Assembly (NCBI RefSeq): GCF_014905415.1
Contig: NZ_BNEO01000001.1
Span: 372,001-436,000 of the forward strand
From: Virgibacillus salexigens
Lineage (GTDB): Bacteria > Bacillota > Bacilli > Bacillales > Amphibacillaceae
Reading direction: 5' to 3'
DNA: 64,000 bases
A program made the position numbers and the translations under genes. The notes beneath the pieces were generated by a model. It was not told the origin of the DNA. It searched no databases and saw only the letters and a list, made by a program, of their open reading frames with translations. Below, piece by piece: positions 28,447-37,864 of this stretch (position 1 is its first letter; every line of letters starts with the position of its first letter).

Positions 28447-30164
28447 TTGCTCACCCCAATCATTTCATGAATCCCTTTTCCAGGAGCAATCATTGGATAT
28501 ACACATGTTTGTTGAACTACTTGACAATCAACGACGACAGGCCCGTCAAAACCAATTGCTTCCTCCAGCACTTCCTGAACATCTTCCTCCTTATTCACCC
28601 TCATTCCTCTTATGCCATAACTATCGGCTAACTTCACAAAGTCTGGATTTTGGACAAATAAAGATTCAGAATAACGTTCTTCATAAAAGCTCTCCTGCCA
28701 TTGTCGAACCATCCCTAATGCTTGATTATTTACGATTAAAATCTTGATTGGAAGATTCCGTTCTTTTACGACTGCCAACTCTTGCGCAGTCATTTGGAAC
28801 CCACCATCCCCCACAACCGATACAACTAATTCACCTGGCGCTCCTAACTGTGCACCAATCGCCGCAGGGAACCCAAAGCCCATTGTTCCTAGCCCTCCGG
28901 ATGTAACCCAGCGATTTGGTTTTTCAAACGAATAAAATTGTGCTGCCCACATTTGGTGCTGCCCAACATCTGTTGTTACAATCGCTTCTCCATCCGTGAT
29001 CTGGTGTACACGTTCCAGTAGCCATTGCGGGGAAATCTGTTGATCCGATCGTTCATACCAAAGCGGATAATCCTGCTTATATCGAGCTAACCGCTCCTTC
29101 CACACTAGTTGGTCACCAAGTTCTACGGATCTCTTCAGTAACGCTTCTAATGCTTCTTTTGCGTCTGCAACAACCGGGATTTCCGTCTGAACGTTTTTTC
29201 CAATTTCTGCAGGATCAATATCAATGTGAGCAACTTTGGCATGCGGTGCAAAATGTTTAAGATTACCAGTTAATCGATCATCAAAACGAGCTCCGATGTT
29301 AATTAATAGGTCACATTCGTACAATCCCATATTTGCTGCATACGTTCCATGCATTCCAGCCATTCCAAGCGATAGTTGATGCGAGCCTGGGAAACACCCC
29401 AGTCCCAACAATGTATTGGTAACTGGTAAATGATATTTCTCTGCAAATTCAATTAATTCATTCGTGGCTTTTGCAAAAATCACCCCTGCACCAGCTAATA
29501 CAATCGGTTTCTTGGCACGACTTAATGCATCTGTTAGTTTAATAATTTGTAAAGGGTTCGGTGTTTTATTAGGTTGATATCCCGGTAATTCGAAATGACT
29601 TTCATAGACCGCTGTCGAAAGCTCAGCTGAGATATTCTTTGGAATATCCACGACAACCGGTCCTGGTCTGCCAGTTGAAGCAACATGAAATGCTTCTTTT
29701 ACAATCCCTGGAAGTTCGGATAATTGATTGACCTGATAATTGTATTTTGTAATTGGTGTTGTAATCCCCATAACATCCGCCTCTTGAAAAGCGTCCGTGC
29801 CTATAACATTACTTGCCACTTGACCGGTAAATATGACGATAGGCAATGAATCCATCATAGCGTCTGTAATACCAGTAACTAGATTCGTTGCTCCAGGACC
29901 AGAAGTTGCAATTACAACCCCGGGTTTACCCGTAACACGAGCATAACCTTCAGCTGCGTGAATGGACCCTTGTTCATGACGAGAAAGCACATGTTCAAAC
30001 TGAGCATTAGAACGATAAATCGCATCATAGATTGGTAATACAGCACCACCGGGATAACCAAAAATCGTATCGACCTCAGCTTCGACTAATGCGTTAATTA
30101 ATACATCCGCACCTGTCATTACTTTCTTTGCACTTTCCAATTCATGCTTTGCCTCAACCTTCAC
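28443..30164 (-). CDS. ilvB: Acetolactate synthase large (catalytic) subunit
   Basis: 573-residue ThDP/FAD enzyme making acetolactate and acetohydroxybutyrate. The first domain has the catalytic Glu context [16 protein letters not shown] and [17 protein letters not shown]; the FAD-binding middle domain runs about 200-340; the ThDP motif [30 protein letters not shown] is near 455-485. The start is GTG at 30164, nine bases after AAGGAGG; a four-codon ATG frame lies between them. First gene of the ilv-leu operon behind a T-box leader. Confidence 0.97.
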
Positions 30165-30249
30165 TGCTGCATGCCTCCTTTAGTAATCATTTGTATAGAA
30201 AATCCTCGTTCTCATGGAACCTAAGGATCATTCAACCTTTTTTCATAAG

Positions 30250-30646
30250 TTTTTGCTGAAATAAAAAAGACGCCTTCTATCCCATAACTGCACATTCGTT
30301 TACAGTGATTGGGGAGAAAAGCGTCTTCTTTTCACGGTACCACCCAGGTTTTTAGTATCCTCGCGAACACTAACTCAACAAGACCAATATATTGGTCTCA
30401 ATTGATAACAGGTACAGGTAAGCAGTACCTGGCCGGCCTATTAAGTAAACTGTTCAGTCCGGCACTCAGAGATGATGTCAGAATATAGTGTACTTCCGGG
30501 CTCACAGCAACCCCGGATCTCTGCAAATACACAAGTTATATTCCTTTTTTCCCGTCATAGCGTTATTTTTATAAAATTGTGAACTTTTTTCTTTTCATTG
30601 TTCTTACAGTCAATTAGGCGCTGTTAAAATTAATAAGTTAATATTG
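30250..30646 (-). promoter_or_regulatory. T-box leader of the ilv-leu operon (tRNA-Leu type)
   Basis: The untranslated leader between promoter and ilvB holds the main T-box parts in order. There is a stem I with the AG-bulge/distal-loop segment CAGAGATCCGGGG...GTGAGCCCGG (about 30485-30535), a probable CTC specifier in ATCTCTGAGTGCC, and a stem with GAGACCAATATATTGGTCT. The T-box AACCTGGGTGGTACCGTG is at 30333-30350, then a terminator. The UGGU bulge predicts discriminator base A, fitting tRNA-Leu. Uncharged tRNA would favour antitermination. The T-box ends GTG where GCG is usual. The Leu specifier is inferred from position and from B. subtilis. Confidence 0.9.
30263..30330 (-). terminator. 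T-box-controlled intrinsic terminator
   Basis: On the minus strand AAGACGCTTTTCTCCC pairs with GGGATAGAAGGCGTCTT and is followed by TTTTTT. The T-box sequence overlaps the competing antiterminator just upstream. Confidence 0.9.
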
Positions 30647-30652
30647 CCGTTA

Positions 30653-30681
30653 ATCATATACCGTTTTCGAACAAGAGTCAA
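30653..30681 (-). promoter_or_regulatory. Sigma-A promoter of the ilv-leu operon
   Basis: TTGACT (30676-30681), a 17-base spacer and TATGAT (30653-30658) on the minus strand; transcription would start near 30646, giving a leader of about 480 bases. Confidence 0.85.
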
Positions 30682-30727
30682 CAGATATTTTTAAGTTTTT
30701 TGATATTTTTGATTTGCGAATTATTTT

Positions 30728-30741
30728 GGATGCGCTTACAT
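30728..30741 (+). promoter_or_regulatory. cre-like site upstream of the ilv-leu promoter
   Basis: TGGATGCGCTTACA differs at two positions from TGWNANCGNTNWCA. Its centre is about 88 bases upstream of the predicted start, close to the activating cre of B. subtilis ilv-leu, where CcpA stimulates transcription. Confidence 0.45.
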
Positions 30742-30906
30742 ATTTAATGTGCATAGCATCTTTGTCTTTATTACATTTTCTTTACAAACCGATATATTGA
30801 TTTAAACACCTAGTTTTATTATATTTATTAACTTTTTCACTTCGTAATATATCAGTTATTATTTTTTGTTATTTAAACCAATTTACTACAATTAATATAT
30901 TGATAT

Positions 30907-30944
30907 ACAAAAAGGGCCTCTTACCTAGATAAGCCCCTTTTTGT
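30907..30944 (-). terminator. Terminator after ilvD
   Basis: ACAAAAAGGG with a following arm pairs with CCCCTTTTTGT around a TAGGTA-containing loop, just 11 bases past the ilvD stop. It separates ilvD from the ilvB promoter region. Confidence 0.85.
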
Positions 30945-30954
30945 AACCATTATT

Positions 30955-32640
30955 CTATTTATTTAAGTAATCCGTTACTGCACCAACGGATGAACAAGCA
31001 ACATTATGTGCGTATTTACCTAACACTCCTTTTCTGTATAAAGGTGGAGCAATCCAGTCTTGTTTTCTTCGTTCCAATTCAGTTTCTGAAATCTCAAAGA
31101 AAATTTCCTTCTTTGTTGAATCAATCGTTACAAGGTCTCCCTCTCGTAAAAAGGCAATTGGCCCGCCGGATTGGGCCTCTGGAGCAATATGCCCAACTAC
31201 TAAACCATGAGTTCCTCCAGAGAATCTACCATCGGTTAATAGAGCTACTTTTTCTCCTAAGCCCTTGCCAACTAGAATAGAAGAAATAGATAACATTTCC
31301 GGCATGCCAGGGCCACCCTTTGGTCCTACATAACGAATAACAAGCACATCACCTTCATTAATCTGATTATTCATGACTGCTGCTGTAGCCTCTGTTTCCG
31401 TGTCAAAAACCCTTGCAGGACCTGTATGCCGACTCACCTTAACACCAGAGACCTTTGCTACCGCTCCTCGAGGAGCAAGATTACCCTTTAGTACAATCAA
31501 TGGACCATCTTCTCTTTTTGGCTTATCAAAAGGCATGATAATGTCCTGACCTTCTAATAATGACGGGGCATTTGCTAAGTTCTCCGCTAACGTTTTGCCA
31601 GTTACAGTTAGACAGTCCCCATGTAAGTATCCAGCTTCGTATAACAACTTCATAACTGCTTGTACCCCGCCAACACGATGAAGATCTTGCATAACATATT
31701 TACCACTTGGTTTTAAATCAGCTAAATGTGGTGTTTTCTCTTGGATACGATTAAAGTCGTCAATCGTTATATCTACTTCAATTGCATGTGCAATTGCTAA
31801 TAAATGTAAGATTGCATTGGTTGATCCACCCAAAGCCATAACGACGGTAATGGCATTTTCAAAAGCTTCTTTCGTCATGATATCTTTCGGGTAGATACCT
31901 TTTTCTAATAATTGATAGACTGCTTGCCCAGCTTTGGAACAATCTTCTGCTTTTGCAGCTGACTCCGCCGGATTTGATGAGCTTCCAGGTAAACTCATTC
32001 CAATTGCTTCCATTGCCGATGCCATGGTGTTCGCTGTATACATTCCTCCACAAGCACCTGCGCCTGGGCAAGCATGACATTCGATTGATCGTAATTCACT
32101 ATCATTGATATCGCCATTATTATGTCTTCCAACACCTTCAAATACAGACACAATATCAATATCTTTTCCATTTACAGAGCCTGGGGCAATCGTACCACCA
32201 TAAACAAATACAGCTGGTACATCAGCATTTGCTATAGCGATCATACAGCCTGGAATATTTTTATCACAGGCACCAATTGCAACAAAACCATCTAAATTTT
32301 CTGCACCAACCACTGTTTCAATCGAGTCACCGATTAAATCCCTGCTTGGTAAGGAGTACCTCATACCTTGCGTTCCCATTGATATCCCATCAGAAACGGT
32401 AATTGTATTAAAAATTAAAGGAACACCGCCAGCTTCCCGTGCTCCTTTCTTTGCCTGTACAGCCAAATCATCAATATGTATGTTACATGGGGTAACTTCA
32501 CTCCATGTACTAGCTATTCCAATCATCGGCTTTTGAAAATCTTCATCTGTTACTCCTACAGCCCTCAGCATGGCACGATTCGGGGCCTTCATTGTCCCTT
32601 CACTAAATACTTTACTCTTTATCCGTAAATCTTTTCCCAC
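30955..32640 (-). CDS. ilvD: Dihydroxy-acid dehydratase
   Basis: 561-residue Fe-S dehydratase giving 2-oxoisovalerate and 2-oxo-3-methylvalerate. Signatures include [55 protein letters not shown] (cluster cysteines) and [23 protein letters not shown]. The start is GTG at 32640, eight bases after AAAGGTGG; a GTG four codons upstream lies within that ribosome site. It is transcribed in the same direction as, but separately from, ilvB: its own terminator and the ilvB promoter lie between them. It supplies the step missing from the ilv-leu operon. Confidence 0.96.
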   Translation of the reverse strand: MGKDLRIKSKVFSEGTMKAPNRAMLRAVGVTDEDFQKPMIGIASTWSEVTPCNIHIDDLAVQAKKGAREAGGVPLIFNTITVSDGISMGTQGMRYSLPSRDLIGDSIETVVGAENLDGFVAIGACDKNIPGCMIAIANADVPAVFVYGGTIAPGSVNGKDIDIVSVFEGVGRHNNGDINDSELRSIECHACPGAGACGGMYTANTMASAMEAIGMSLPGSSSNPAESAAKAEDCSKAGQAVYQLLEKGIYPKDIMTKEAFENAITVVMALGGSTNAILHLLAIAHAIEVDITIDDFNRIQEKTPHLADLKPSGKYVMQDLHRVGGVQAVMKLLYEAGYLHGDCLTVTGKTLAENLANAPSLLEGQDIIMPFDKPKREDGPLIVLKGNLAPRGAVAKVSGVKVSRHTGPARVFDTETEATAAVMNNQINEGDVLVIRYVGPKGGPGMPEMLSISSILVGKGLGEKVALLTDGRFSGGTHGLVVGHIAPEAQSGGPIAFLREGDLVTIDSTKKEIFFEISETELERRKQDWIAPPLYRKGVLGKYAHNVACSSVGAVTDYLNK

Positions 32641-32751
32641 TGGATTTCCCACCTTTCTTTCGAATTATTATATGACTAATTATCGAATAGTTCAATGAAT
32701 TTATTTAATTGGTATTAATTAAAATTTACCACCTCATATAGTTAGAGGGAC

Positions 32752-32789
32752 AAAAAAGGCTTAACGCCATGGATTAGCGTAAGCCTTTT
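32752..32789 (-). terminator. Terminator downstream of the nitronate monooxygenase gene
   Basis: AAAAAGGCTTAACGC pairs with GCGTAAGCCTTTT (one bulged A). On the minus strand it is followed by a T6 run, about 110 bases after the 32901 stop. Confidence 0.75.
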
Positions 32790-32900
32790 GTTATATGGAT
32801 ATGATCATGCCCTTTTTACACACCCAACCTGGACACAAGTATGGAAAACTGGTGATAACAAAGTACTAGGGGCAATAATTATATAAGTATATGATTAGCT

Positions 32901-33962
32901 TCATTTTATTCGCTCATCAATTTGTAAGATCCACTTTGATATCATCTCCCCAGCTGCTTGTTGTCTGCTTAATCTTGGGCCTTGACCACTCCATAAATGC
33001 ATCCATTCTGGTCGATTTTGGTTAGCTGCTTCTCTACGTATCTCTTTCGTCAATGCATTTTGAATTGGATAGCTTGGTAGGTCTTCCTCATATGCTGCCA
33101 TCTTTGTTATAAATTGATTCTTTATTCCTCTTGCCGGCTTGCCGCTGAAGGCGGAAGTAATTACTGGCTGTTCTTCTGTCGTATGTAAGATCGCTTCTTT
33201 ATGTTGTTTTTTTGCACCGCTTTCTAGGCAAGTCAGAAAAGCAGTACCCATTTGTACAGCTTGAGCACCCAAAGTAAGTGCTGCCAATATACCTCGACCA
33301 TCCATTATTCCACCTGCTGCAATAACTGGAATAGATACCTGGTCAACAGCTTGAGGTACAAGTGCCATCGTTCCAATCATCGCATCCTCAAATTCCCCTA
33401 AAAATGTTCCACGATGACCTCCTGCTTCACTCCCTTGCATAACCACCATATCCATCCCGTTTACTTCGTTTATCATTGCTTCTTGTACAGTAGTTGCTGT
33501 ACCAATTAATAACAAATGATGTTGTTTGAGTTTTTGAATGGTTTCTTTATCAGGTACGCCAAATGTAAAACTGCAAATTGGTACCCCTTCTTGTAAAAGA
33601 ATCTCTAATTGTTTTTCATAATTCGATGAGGAAGGTTGCTTCACTTCTGGTTTGGTTAGTTGTAATGCTTCTCGATAAGGTCGTAACCATTCATTTGCTT
33701 GGTTAATAGCTTCTGTATCCACATTCGGAATTTCCGGGATGAATAGATTTACCGCAAAAGGTTGATCTGTAAGTTGTTTAATTTGTTTAATCGCTTGTTG
33801 CATCGTTTCTGGAGTCATATATCCTGCCCCTAATGTACCAAGTGCACCACTATTCGAAACAGCAGCTACTAACTCGGGGGTGGTAACACCTCCTGCCATT
33901 CCAGCCTGTATGATGGGATACTGGACACCTAGCTTCTTCGTTATTTCACTCCTATACCACAT
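32901..33962 (-). CDS. Nitronate monooxygenase (2-nitropropane dioxygenase family)
   Basis: 353-residue FMN-dependent TIM-barrel protein. It starts ITKKLGVQYPIIQAGMAGGVTTPELVAAVSNSGALGTLG, the family's N-terminal FMN site, and has VVMQGSEAGGHRGTF with the conserved histidine, then VIAAGGIMDGRGILAALTLGAQAVQMGTAFL for FMN phosphate. The family oxidises toxic alkyl nitronates such as propionate 3-nitronate; FabK-type enoyl reductases are related but have different context. GGAGGAG precedes the ATG. Single-gene unit. Confidence 0.9.
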   Translation of the reverse strand: MWYRSEITKKLGVQYPIIQAGMAGGVTTPELVAAVSNSGALGTLGAGYMTPETMQQAIKQIKQLTDQPFAVNLFIPEIPNVDTEAINQANEWLRPYREALQLTKPEVKQPSSSNYEKQLEILLQEGVPICSFTFGVPDKETIQKLKQHHLLLIGTATTVQEAMINEVNGMDMVVMQGSEAGGHRGTFLGEFEDAMIGTMALVPQAVDQVSIPVIAAGGIMDGRGILAALTLGAQAVQMGTAFLTCLESGAKKQHKEAILHTTEEQPVITSAFSGKPARGIKNQFITKMAAYEEDLPSYPIQNALTKEIRREAANQNRPEWMHLWSGQGPRLSRQQAAGEMISKWILQIDERIK

Positions 33963-34096
33963 CCATTTCTCCTCCTCTATACATGTGCTTTCCTTTTCCT
34001 ATTCAGACATATCCTTCATCTCATTATAACGATAAATCCAGGGACGATGAAGTCTTCTTTTTCGATTAACGTAACACAAATATGGAGATAGCCAAA

Positions 34097-34128
34097 TAAA
34101 TAGCCTCCCGATAATCGGAGGCTATTTA
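34097..34128 (-). terminator. Terminator after the aldo/keto reductase gene
   Basis: AAATAGCCTCC pairs with GGAGGCTATTT around CGATAATC. It lies about 20 bases past the stop codon. Confidence 0.85.
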
Positions 34129-34147
34129 TCATACCTGACCCTATTGA

Positions 34148-34975
34148 TCAATCAAAACGATCTGGATTTGAACCACTTCGTTCATTTATATTTAGATTAG
34201 TTATTTGCTTCATTTCTTCTTTTGTTAAAGTGAAATCAAAAATCGATGCATTTTCAATTATACGATGTTCTTTTGTTGATTTAGGTATCGTAATAACCTC
34301 ATTCTGAATATCCCACCGTAAGATAACTTGTGCAGCGGTTTTATTATATTTTTCACCTATTTGTTTTAATACAGGTTCATCAACCAAGCCACCTCTTTTA
34401 AGTGGAGACCATGCCTCTAATTGAATGTCATGCTTTTTACAGAAAGCATGGAGAGCTTGTTGAGTTAAATGTGGATGATATTCTACTTGATTTACAGCTG
34501 GTTTAATCATGCAACCATCCATTAAATTTTCTAAATGATGTTGATGGAAATTGCTGACACCAATGGCCCTGATTTTCCCCTCTTTATAGAGCTCCTCCAT
34601 TGCCATCCAAGTGTCCTTGTATAACCCCTTTACTGGCCAATGGATAAGATAAAGATCCAAAAACTCTAAATCTAACCTTTCCATACTATGATGAAAAGCT
34701 TTTCTCGTATTCCCATATCCTTGTTGATCATTCCAAACCTTTGTTGTGATAAACAATTCCTCTCTCGGAATACCTGATTCTTGAATCGCTTCACCGACAC
34801 CCGTTTCATTATCATAGAACGAAGCCGTGTCAATACTGCGATAGCCATGTATAATTGCGTTTTTGACTGCATCCTTTACTGTACTTCCATCTTCTACTTT
34901 ATACACACCTAAACCAAACCCAGGCATTTTCACATTATTATTTAGAGTTATCGTATCTTGCAAATGCTTCATCAT
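34148..34975 (-). CDS. Aldo/keto reductase (YtbE/YvgN-like)
   Basis: 275-residue NADPH-dependent reductase of carbonyl compounds. The tetrad is visible: Asp and Tyr in SIDTASFYDNE (near residues 49-55), Lys in FITTKVWN and His in LYLIHWPVKG. IRAIGVSNF, VNQVEYHPHLTQ and the C-terminal cofactor segment ITIPKSTKEHRIIENASIFDFTL are typical of the AKR5 group that clears methylglyoxal and short aldehydes. GGAGG precedes tandem ATGs. Single-gene unit; substrate inferred from family. Confidence 0.93.
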   Translation of the reverse strand: MMKHLQDTITLNNNVKMPGFGLGVYKVEDGSTVKDAVKNAIIHGYRSIDTASFYDNETGVGEAIQESGIPREELFITTKVWNDQQGYGNTRKAFHHSMERLDLEFLDLYLIHWPVKGLYKDTWMAMEELYKEGKIRAIGVSNFHQHHLENLMDGCMIKPAVNQVEYHPHLTQQALHAFCKKHDIQLEAWSPLKRGGLVDEPVLKQIGEKYNKTAAQVILRWDIQNEVITIPKSTKEHRIIENASIFDFTLTKEEMKQITNLNINERSGSNPDRFD

Positions 34976-35110
34976 ATATCCAATCCTCCATTAGTTTTGC
35001 TACTTATATTTTAAAGGAAAACATTCATCGTTAAAATGAATAAGTCTATAACGCGATGTGTAGCGTGTTCAGAAACCGGGTACAGTAAATGGTATTAAAG
35101 GGTGTGAAAC

Positions 35111-35755
35111 ATGTTACCAGAATTATTTCATTCAAATTTATTTATTCTTGCAGTATCGATTATCCTTATCATTAGTATCCTAGGTGTTCAATTTTCTGCA
35201 CGCATCAATTCACCATCTTTGGTCTTTTTTATTATCATCGGCATGATACTTGGAAGTGACACGATTGATGTCTTTGATTTTCGTGATCCGGAAATCGCTC
35301 AACTTATTGGAATGATGGCATTAGTTATTATTCTATTTGTTCTTGCTCTATTCCTATGCTTGCTGATTTACAACACAGTCAATTGTATTTCAATATTATT
35401 TTCTTTATTGTATTAACTTCTACAGTTATTCAAGGAACAACGATTCCATTATTCGCCAAAAAATTAGGACTATCGCAACCAGTTGGTACAAACCCATTGC
35501 ATACCTTAGACCTACTATCTGTTGGCAAAAAGGAACTTAGTATCATTGAATATCAAGTTGGTGAACAAAATAAAATTAATGGACAAGTCATTGCAACGAT
35601 TTCCTCCTGCAGCAAATATTATTATCATTCTAAGAGACGGTGAGACGATTTCACCTACTGCAAAGACCAAACTGTTCCAAGGTGATGTCCTTTATATCTT
35701 GGCGCCCGATAATAATAGAGAAGATCTTGATCTTGTGTTACGAGAAGAAAACTAA
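35111..35755 (+). pseudogene. Decayed K+/H+ (Na+/H+) antiporter of the NhaP2/CvrA family
   Basis: Pieces of one antiporter gene remain. Residues 1-76 keep the N-terminal helices (SARINSPSLVFFIIIGMILGSD). After IILF the next recognisable part is VLALFP-MLADLQHSQLYFNIIFFIVLTSTVIQGTTIP, normally some 250 residues further on, so a large internal deletion has occurred, with a one-base loss near 35353. A second frameshift near 35605 separates the linker (SIIEYQVGEQNKINGQVI) from the C-terminal RCK_C domain (PPAANIIIILRDGETISPTAKTKLFQGDVLYIL). The original protein would have been about 490 residues. No functional transporter can be made. Confidence 0.85.
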
Positions 35756-35799
35756 CGAGGCTGTGATGATATAATTAGCTAAGAATATGCAGGTGACTG

Positions 35800-35850
35800 A
35801 AGCAAAAGGTGACTGTGGCCGTGCCCGCGGAAGGCAGACACCTGTAGTCT
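35800..35850 (+). repeat. Fragment of the dispersed intergenic repeat
   Basis: The segment GGCCGTGCCCGCGGAAGGCAGACACCTG is a GC-rich island resembling the other end of the element at 3236-3395 (GGCCGTGCCCGCGGAAAG form). It is short and its assignment is from memory of such elements. Confidence 0.4.
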
Positions 35851-35866
35851 AAGTCAAACGTATAAT

Positions 35867-35906
35867 AGTCAGGCAGATCATCCATCATTAGGTGATTTGC
35901 CTGACT
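35867..35906 (+). terminator. Hairpin between the NhaP2 remnant and the GntP-family gene
   Basis: AGTCAGGCAGATCA pairs with TGATTTGCCTGACT and is followed on the plus strand by TCTTTCTTTATT. It could end transcription from both sides of the convergent pair. Confidence 0.65.
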
Positions 35907-35946
35907 TCTTTCTTTATTACCAGGATTTTGTCCCAACCTCATCTGT

Positions 35947-37308
35947 TTAAACAAAGATGGACCACAAGAGGAATGTGATAATAAATGCAACCAATCCTTG
36001 GAATAATGTTGCAGCTGTTTGTGCTTTGTAGGCTTGTGTTACCGTCATCCCACTAAATTCCTTAACGACCCAGAAATAACTGTCATTCACATGGGAAACA
36101 ACCATCGCCCCAGCTCCAACGGCCATTACTACTAAAGCAAGTGGAACAGCACCCGTAATCCCCAAATCAGGTAAAAGTGGAGCAATTAATGTAGATGTAA
36201 TGACAATTGCCGCAGTCGATGAACCCTGTGCCGATTTTAAAGCAGCAGCAATTAAAAATGGAATAATTAGAAACATCGCGCCTGTCCATAACGTGTTTTG
36301 ACCAAAACTCTGAATATAATCTGCAATTGGTGTGGTGCTAATGACTGTTCCAAATGCACCACCAGCACCGGTTATCAGTAATATTGGAGCCGCTTCTTTA
36401 ATGCCGATGCCTATCCATTCTGTTAATGTTTCTTCATCATATGAGGGCAGCAGTGCAAAGGCAAATAGTACCCCAACCAATAATGCAACCACCGGTGAAC
36501 CAAGAAATAAGAAGATAGATGCTAATGTACCATTCCAACCAGCAAATGTTATAATCGAGCTTAATCCAATTAAGATAATCGGTACAATAATTGGAGCAAA
36601 CGACTTTGCGGCAGAAGGCATCTCGCCAAATGCCTTCACAATAGCCTCATAATCATATGCCTCTTCTTCTTTATCTTCTCCCTCTACTTTCATCTTTGTG
36701 CCAACTTTGATTGCCCAAAGATAGCCGGTAAAAATCACCGGAATAACCACAATAATGCCAATGAGAATAATCGTACCCAAATACGCTTCTGCACCAATAT
36801 TACCAGCTGCCGCAATTGGTCCTGGAGTCGGTGGTACTAAAGTATGCGTAGCAAATAAGCCCGTTGATAAAGCAATAGTCATGGAGGTGACCGCAACCTT
36901 TGCTTTTTTTGCCAGTGCTTTTTTTAAAGAAGATAAAATAACAAACCCTGAATCACAAAATACCGGAATACTAACAATCCCGCCAATTAGACTCATTGCC
37001 ATCTGCGGTCGTTTTTCGCCAACAATTCGCAATACAACTTCAGCCATTCGTAAGGCAGCACCTGACTTTTCTAATATCACACCAATGATTGTTCCGAAGA
37101 TAATGACCAGACCAATACTGCTCATTAATCCACCAAATCCACTATTCACAGCTTCAACTACATCTGATAATGGAAGACCTGCAACAATGCCAATTGCAAA
37201 AGCTGCGATTAGTAAAGATAAAAAGGGATGAAGTTTCATCTTTGCTGTAGCAAAAATAACAAATAAAACACCCAGAATAATAACAAAAATAAGTCCTAAT
37301 CCTTCCAC
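35947..37308 (-). CDS. GntP-family permease (gluconate:H+ symporter or related)
   Basis: 453-residue membrane protein with about twelve helices. GntP motifs include KMKLHPFLSLLIAAFAIGI, GFGGLMSSIGLVIIFGTIIGVILE, IVSIPVFCDSGFVILSSL, THTLVPPTPGPIAAAGNIGA and SHVNDSYFWVVKEFSGM. The frame extends to 37350, but AAGGAGAGG six bases before GTG 37308 fixes the start. A perfect cre site lies in the leader, so it is subject to catabolite repression. No gluconate kinase or dehydrogenase is adjacent, so gluconate, glycerate or another hydroxy acid could be the substrate. Confidence 0.9.
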   Translation of the reverse strand: MEGLGLIFVIILGVLFVIFATAKMKLHPFLSLLIAAFAIGIVAGLPLSDVVEAVNSGFGGLMSSIGLVIIFGTIIGVILEKSGAALRMAEVVLRIVGEKRPQMAMSLIGGIVSIPVFCDSGFVILSSLKKALAKKAKVAVTSMTIALSTGLFATHTLVPPTPGPIAAAGNIGAEAYLGTIILIGIIVVIPVIFTGYLWAIKVGTKMKVEGEDKEEEAYDYEAIVKAFGEMPSAAKSFAPIIVPIILIGLSSIITFAGWNGTLASIFLFLGSPVVALLVGVLFAFALLPSYDEETLTEWIGIGIKEAAPILLITGAGGAFGTVISTTPIADYIQSFGQNTLWTGAMFLIIPFLIAAALKSAQGSSTAAIVITSTLIAPLLPDLGITGAVPLALVVMAVGAGAMVVSHVNDSYFWVVKEFSGMTVTQAYKAQTAATLFQGLVAFIITFLLWSIFV

Positions 37309-37335
37309 GTTGTTCCTCTCCTTCTCTCTGATGTT

Positions 37336-37349
37336 TGTTAGCGTTTTCA
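37336..37349 (+). promoter_or_regulatory. cre (CcpA) site of the GntP-family gene
   Basis: TGTTAGCGTTTTCA fits TGWNANCGNTNWCA at every defined position. It lies downstream of the predicted -10, so bound CcpA would block elongation. Confidence 0.8.
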
Positions 37350-37363
37350 ATTGTTACATTATT

Positions 37364-37393
37364 ATATTATCATCCATTCTGTATATAGACCAA
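37364..37393 (-). promoter_or_regulatory. Putative sigma-A promoter of the GntP-family gene
   Basis: TTGGTC (37388-37393), an 18-base spacer and TAATAT (37364-37369) on the minus strand. Confidence 0.5.
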
Positions 37394-37430
37394 TGGAAGT
37401 TTTAATCTTCATCTTTCCGTAAGCATAACA

Positions 37431-37460
37431 AAAGCACCATCGATAAATCCGATGGTGCTC
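37431..37460 (-). terminator. Terminator after the His-rich secreted protein gene
   Basis: AGCACCATCG (37433-37442) pairs with CGATGGTGCT (37450-37459); on the minus strand TTTTGTTATG follows. It lies immediately after the stop codon. Confidence 0.8.
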
Positions 37461-37464
37461 TCCA

Positions 37465-37776
37465 TTAGCTATGTTTGTGACTGTGTATTGTTTCCAGATA
37501 CTTCGTTTCTGATTTGGTGTGATCATGTACATCACAATAATATACGATTGTCTCAACCTTTTGAGATATTTGGCATGTGCGCTTGTGTTTCATAAAATTT
37601 TTCCAATATGTAAATTCATGGGTACCTGTATCAATAATATTCGTATCTCTACTATATTCTTGCCAATTATGCGACTTGTTGGAATCATCTTCCGTCGTCT
37701 CTGTATGAGCAAGTGCAATAGTTGGTAGGCCTAAAAGCAATAGAGCTAAGCCTATAATAACCAGTCTTTTCCGCAT
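37465..37776 (-). CDS. Small secreted His-rich protein of unknown function
   Basis: 103 residues with a clear signal peptide (MRKRLVIIGLALLLLGLPTIALA, cleavage after ALA). The mature part is about 80 residues, begins HTETTEDD, is rich in His, Thr and Lys, contains two cysteines about 18 apart (RTCQIS...YYCDVHDH) and ends HSHKHS. The histidine clusters suggest metal binding, and the cysteines could form a disulfide. It is a single-gene unit with its own terminator. I do not recognise a family. Confidence 0.65.
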   Translation of the reverse strand: MRKRLVIIGLALLLLGLPTIALAHTETTEDDSNKSHNWQEYSRDTNIIDTGTHEFTYWKNFMKHKRTCQISQKVETIVYYCDVHDHTKSETKYLETIHSHKHS

Positions 37777-37864
37777 GCCATCACCACTTTATTGTAAATT
37801 CTTTGCTTGCTATTTAGTTTTAACAATAAAATCAATATTATTCCTATATAGCATGTAAATGTTT

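Noticed and set aside
30380-30410. GAGACCAATATATTGGTCT as a GntR/FadR operator
   Set aside because: It lies inside the T-box leader and is explained as one of its stems.
36755-37231. 158-codon plus-strand frame opposite the GntP-family gene
   Set aside because: Shadow frame produced by the composition of a membrane-protein gene.
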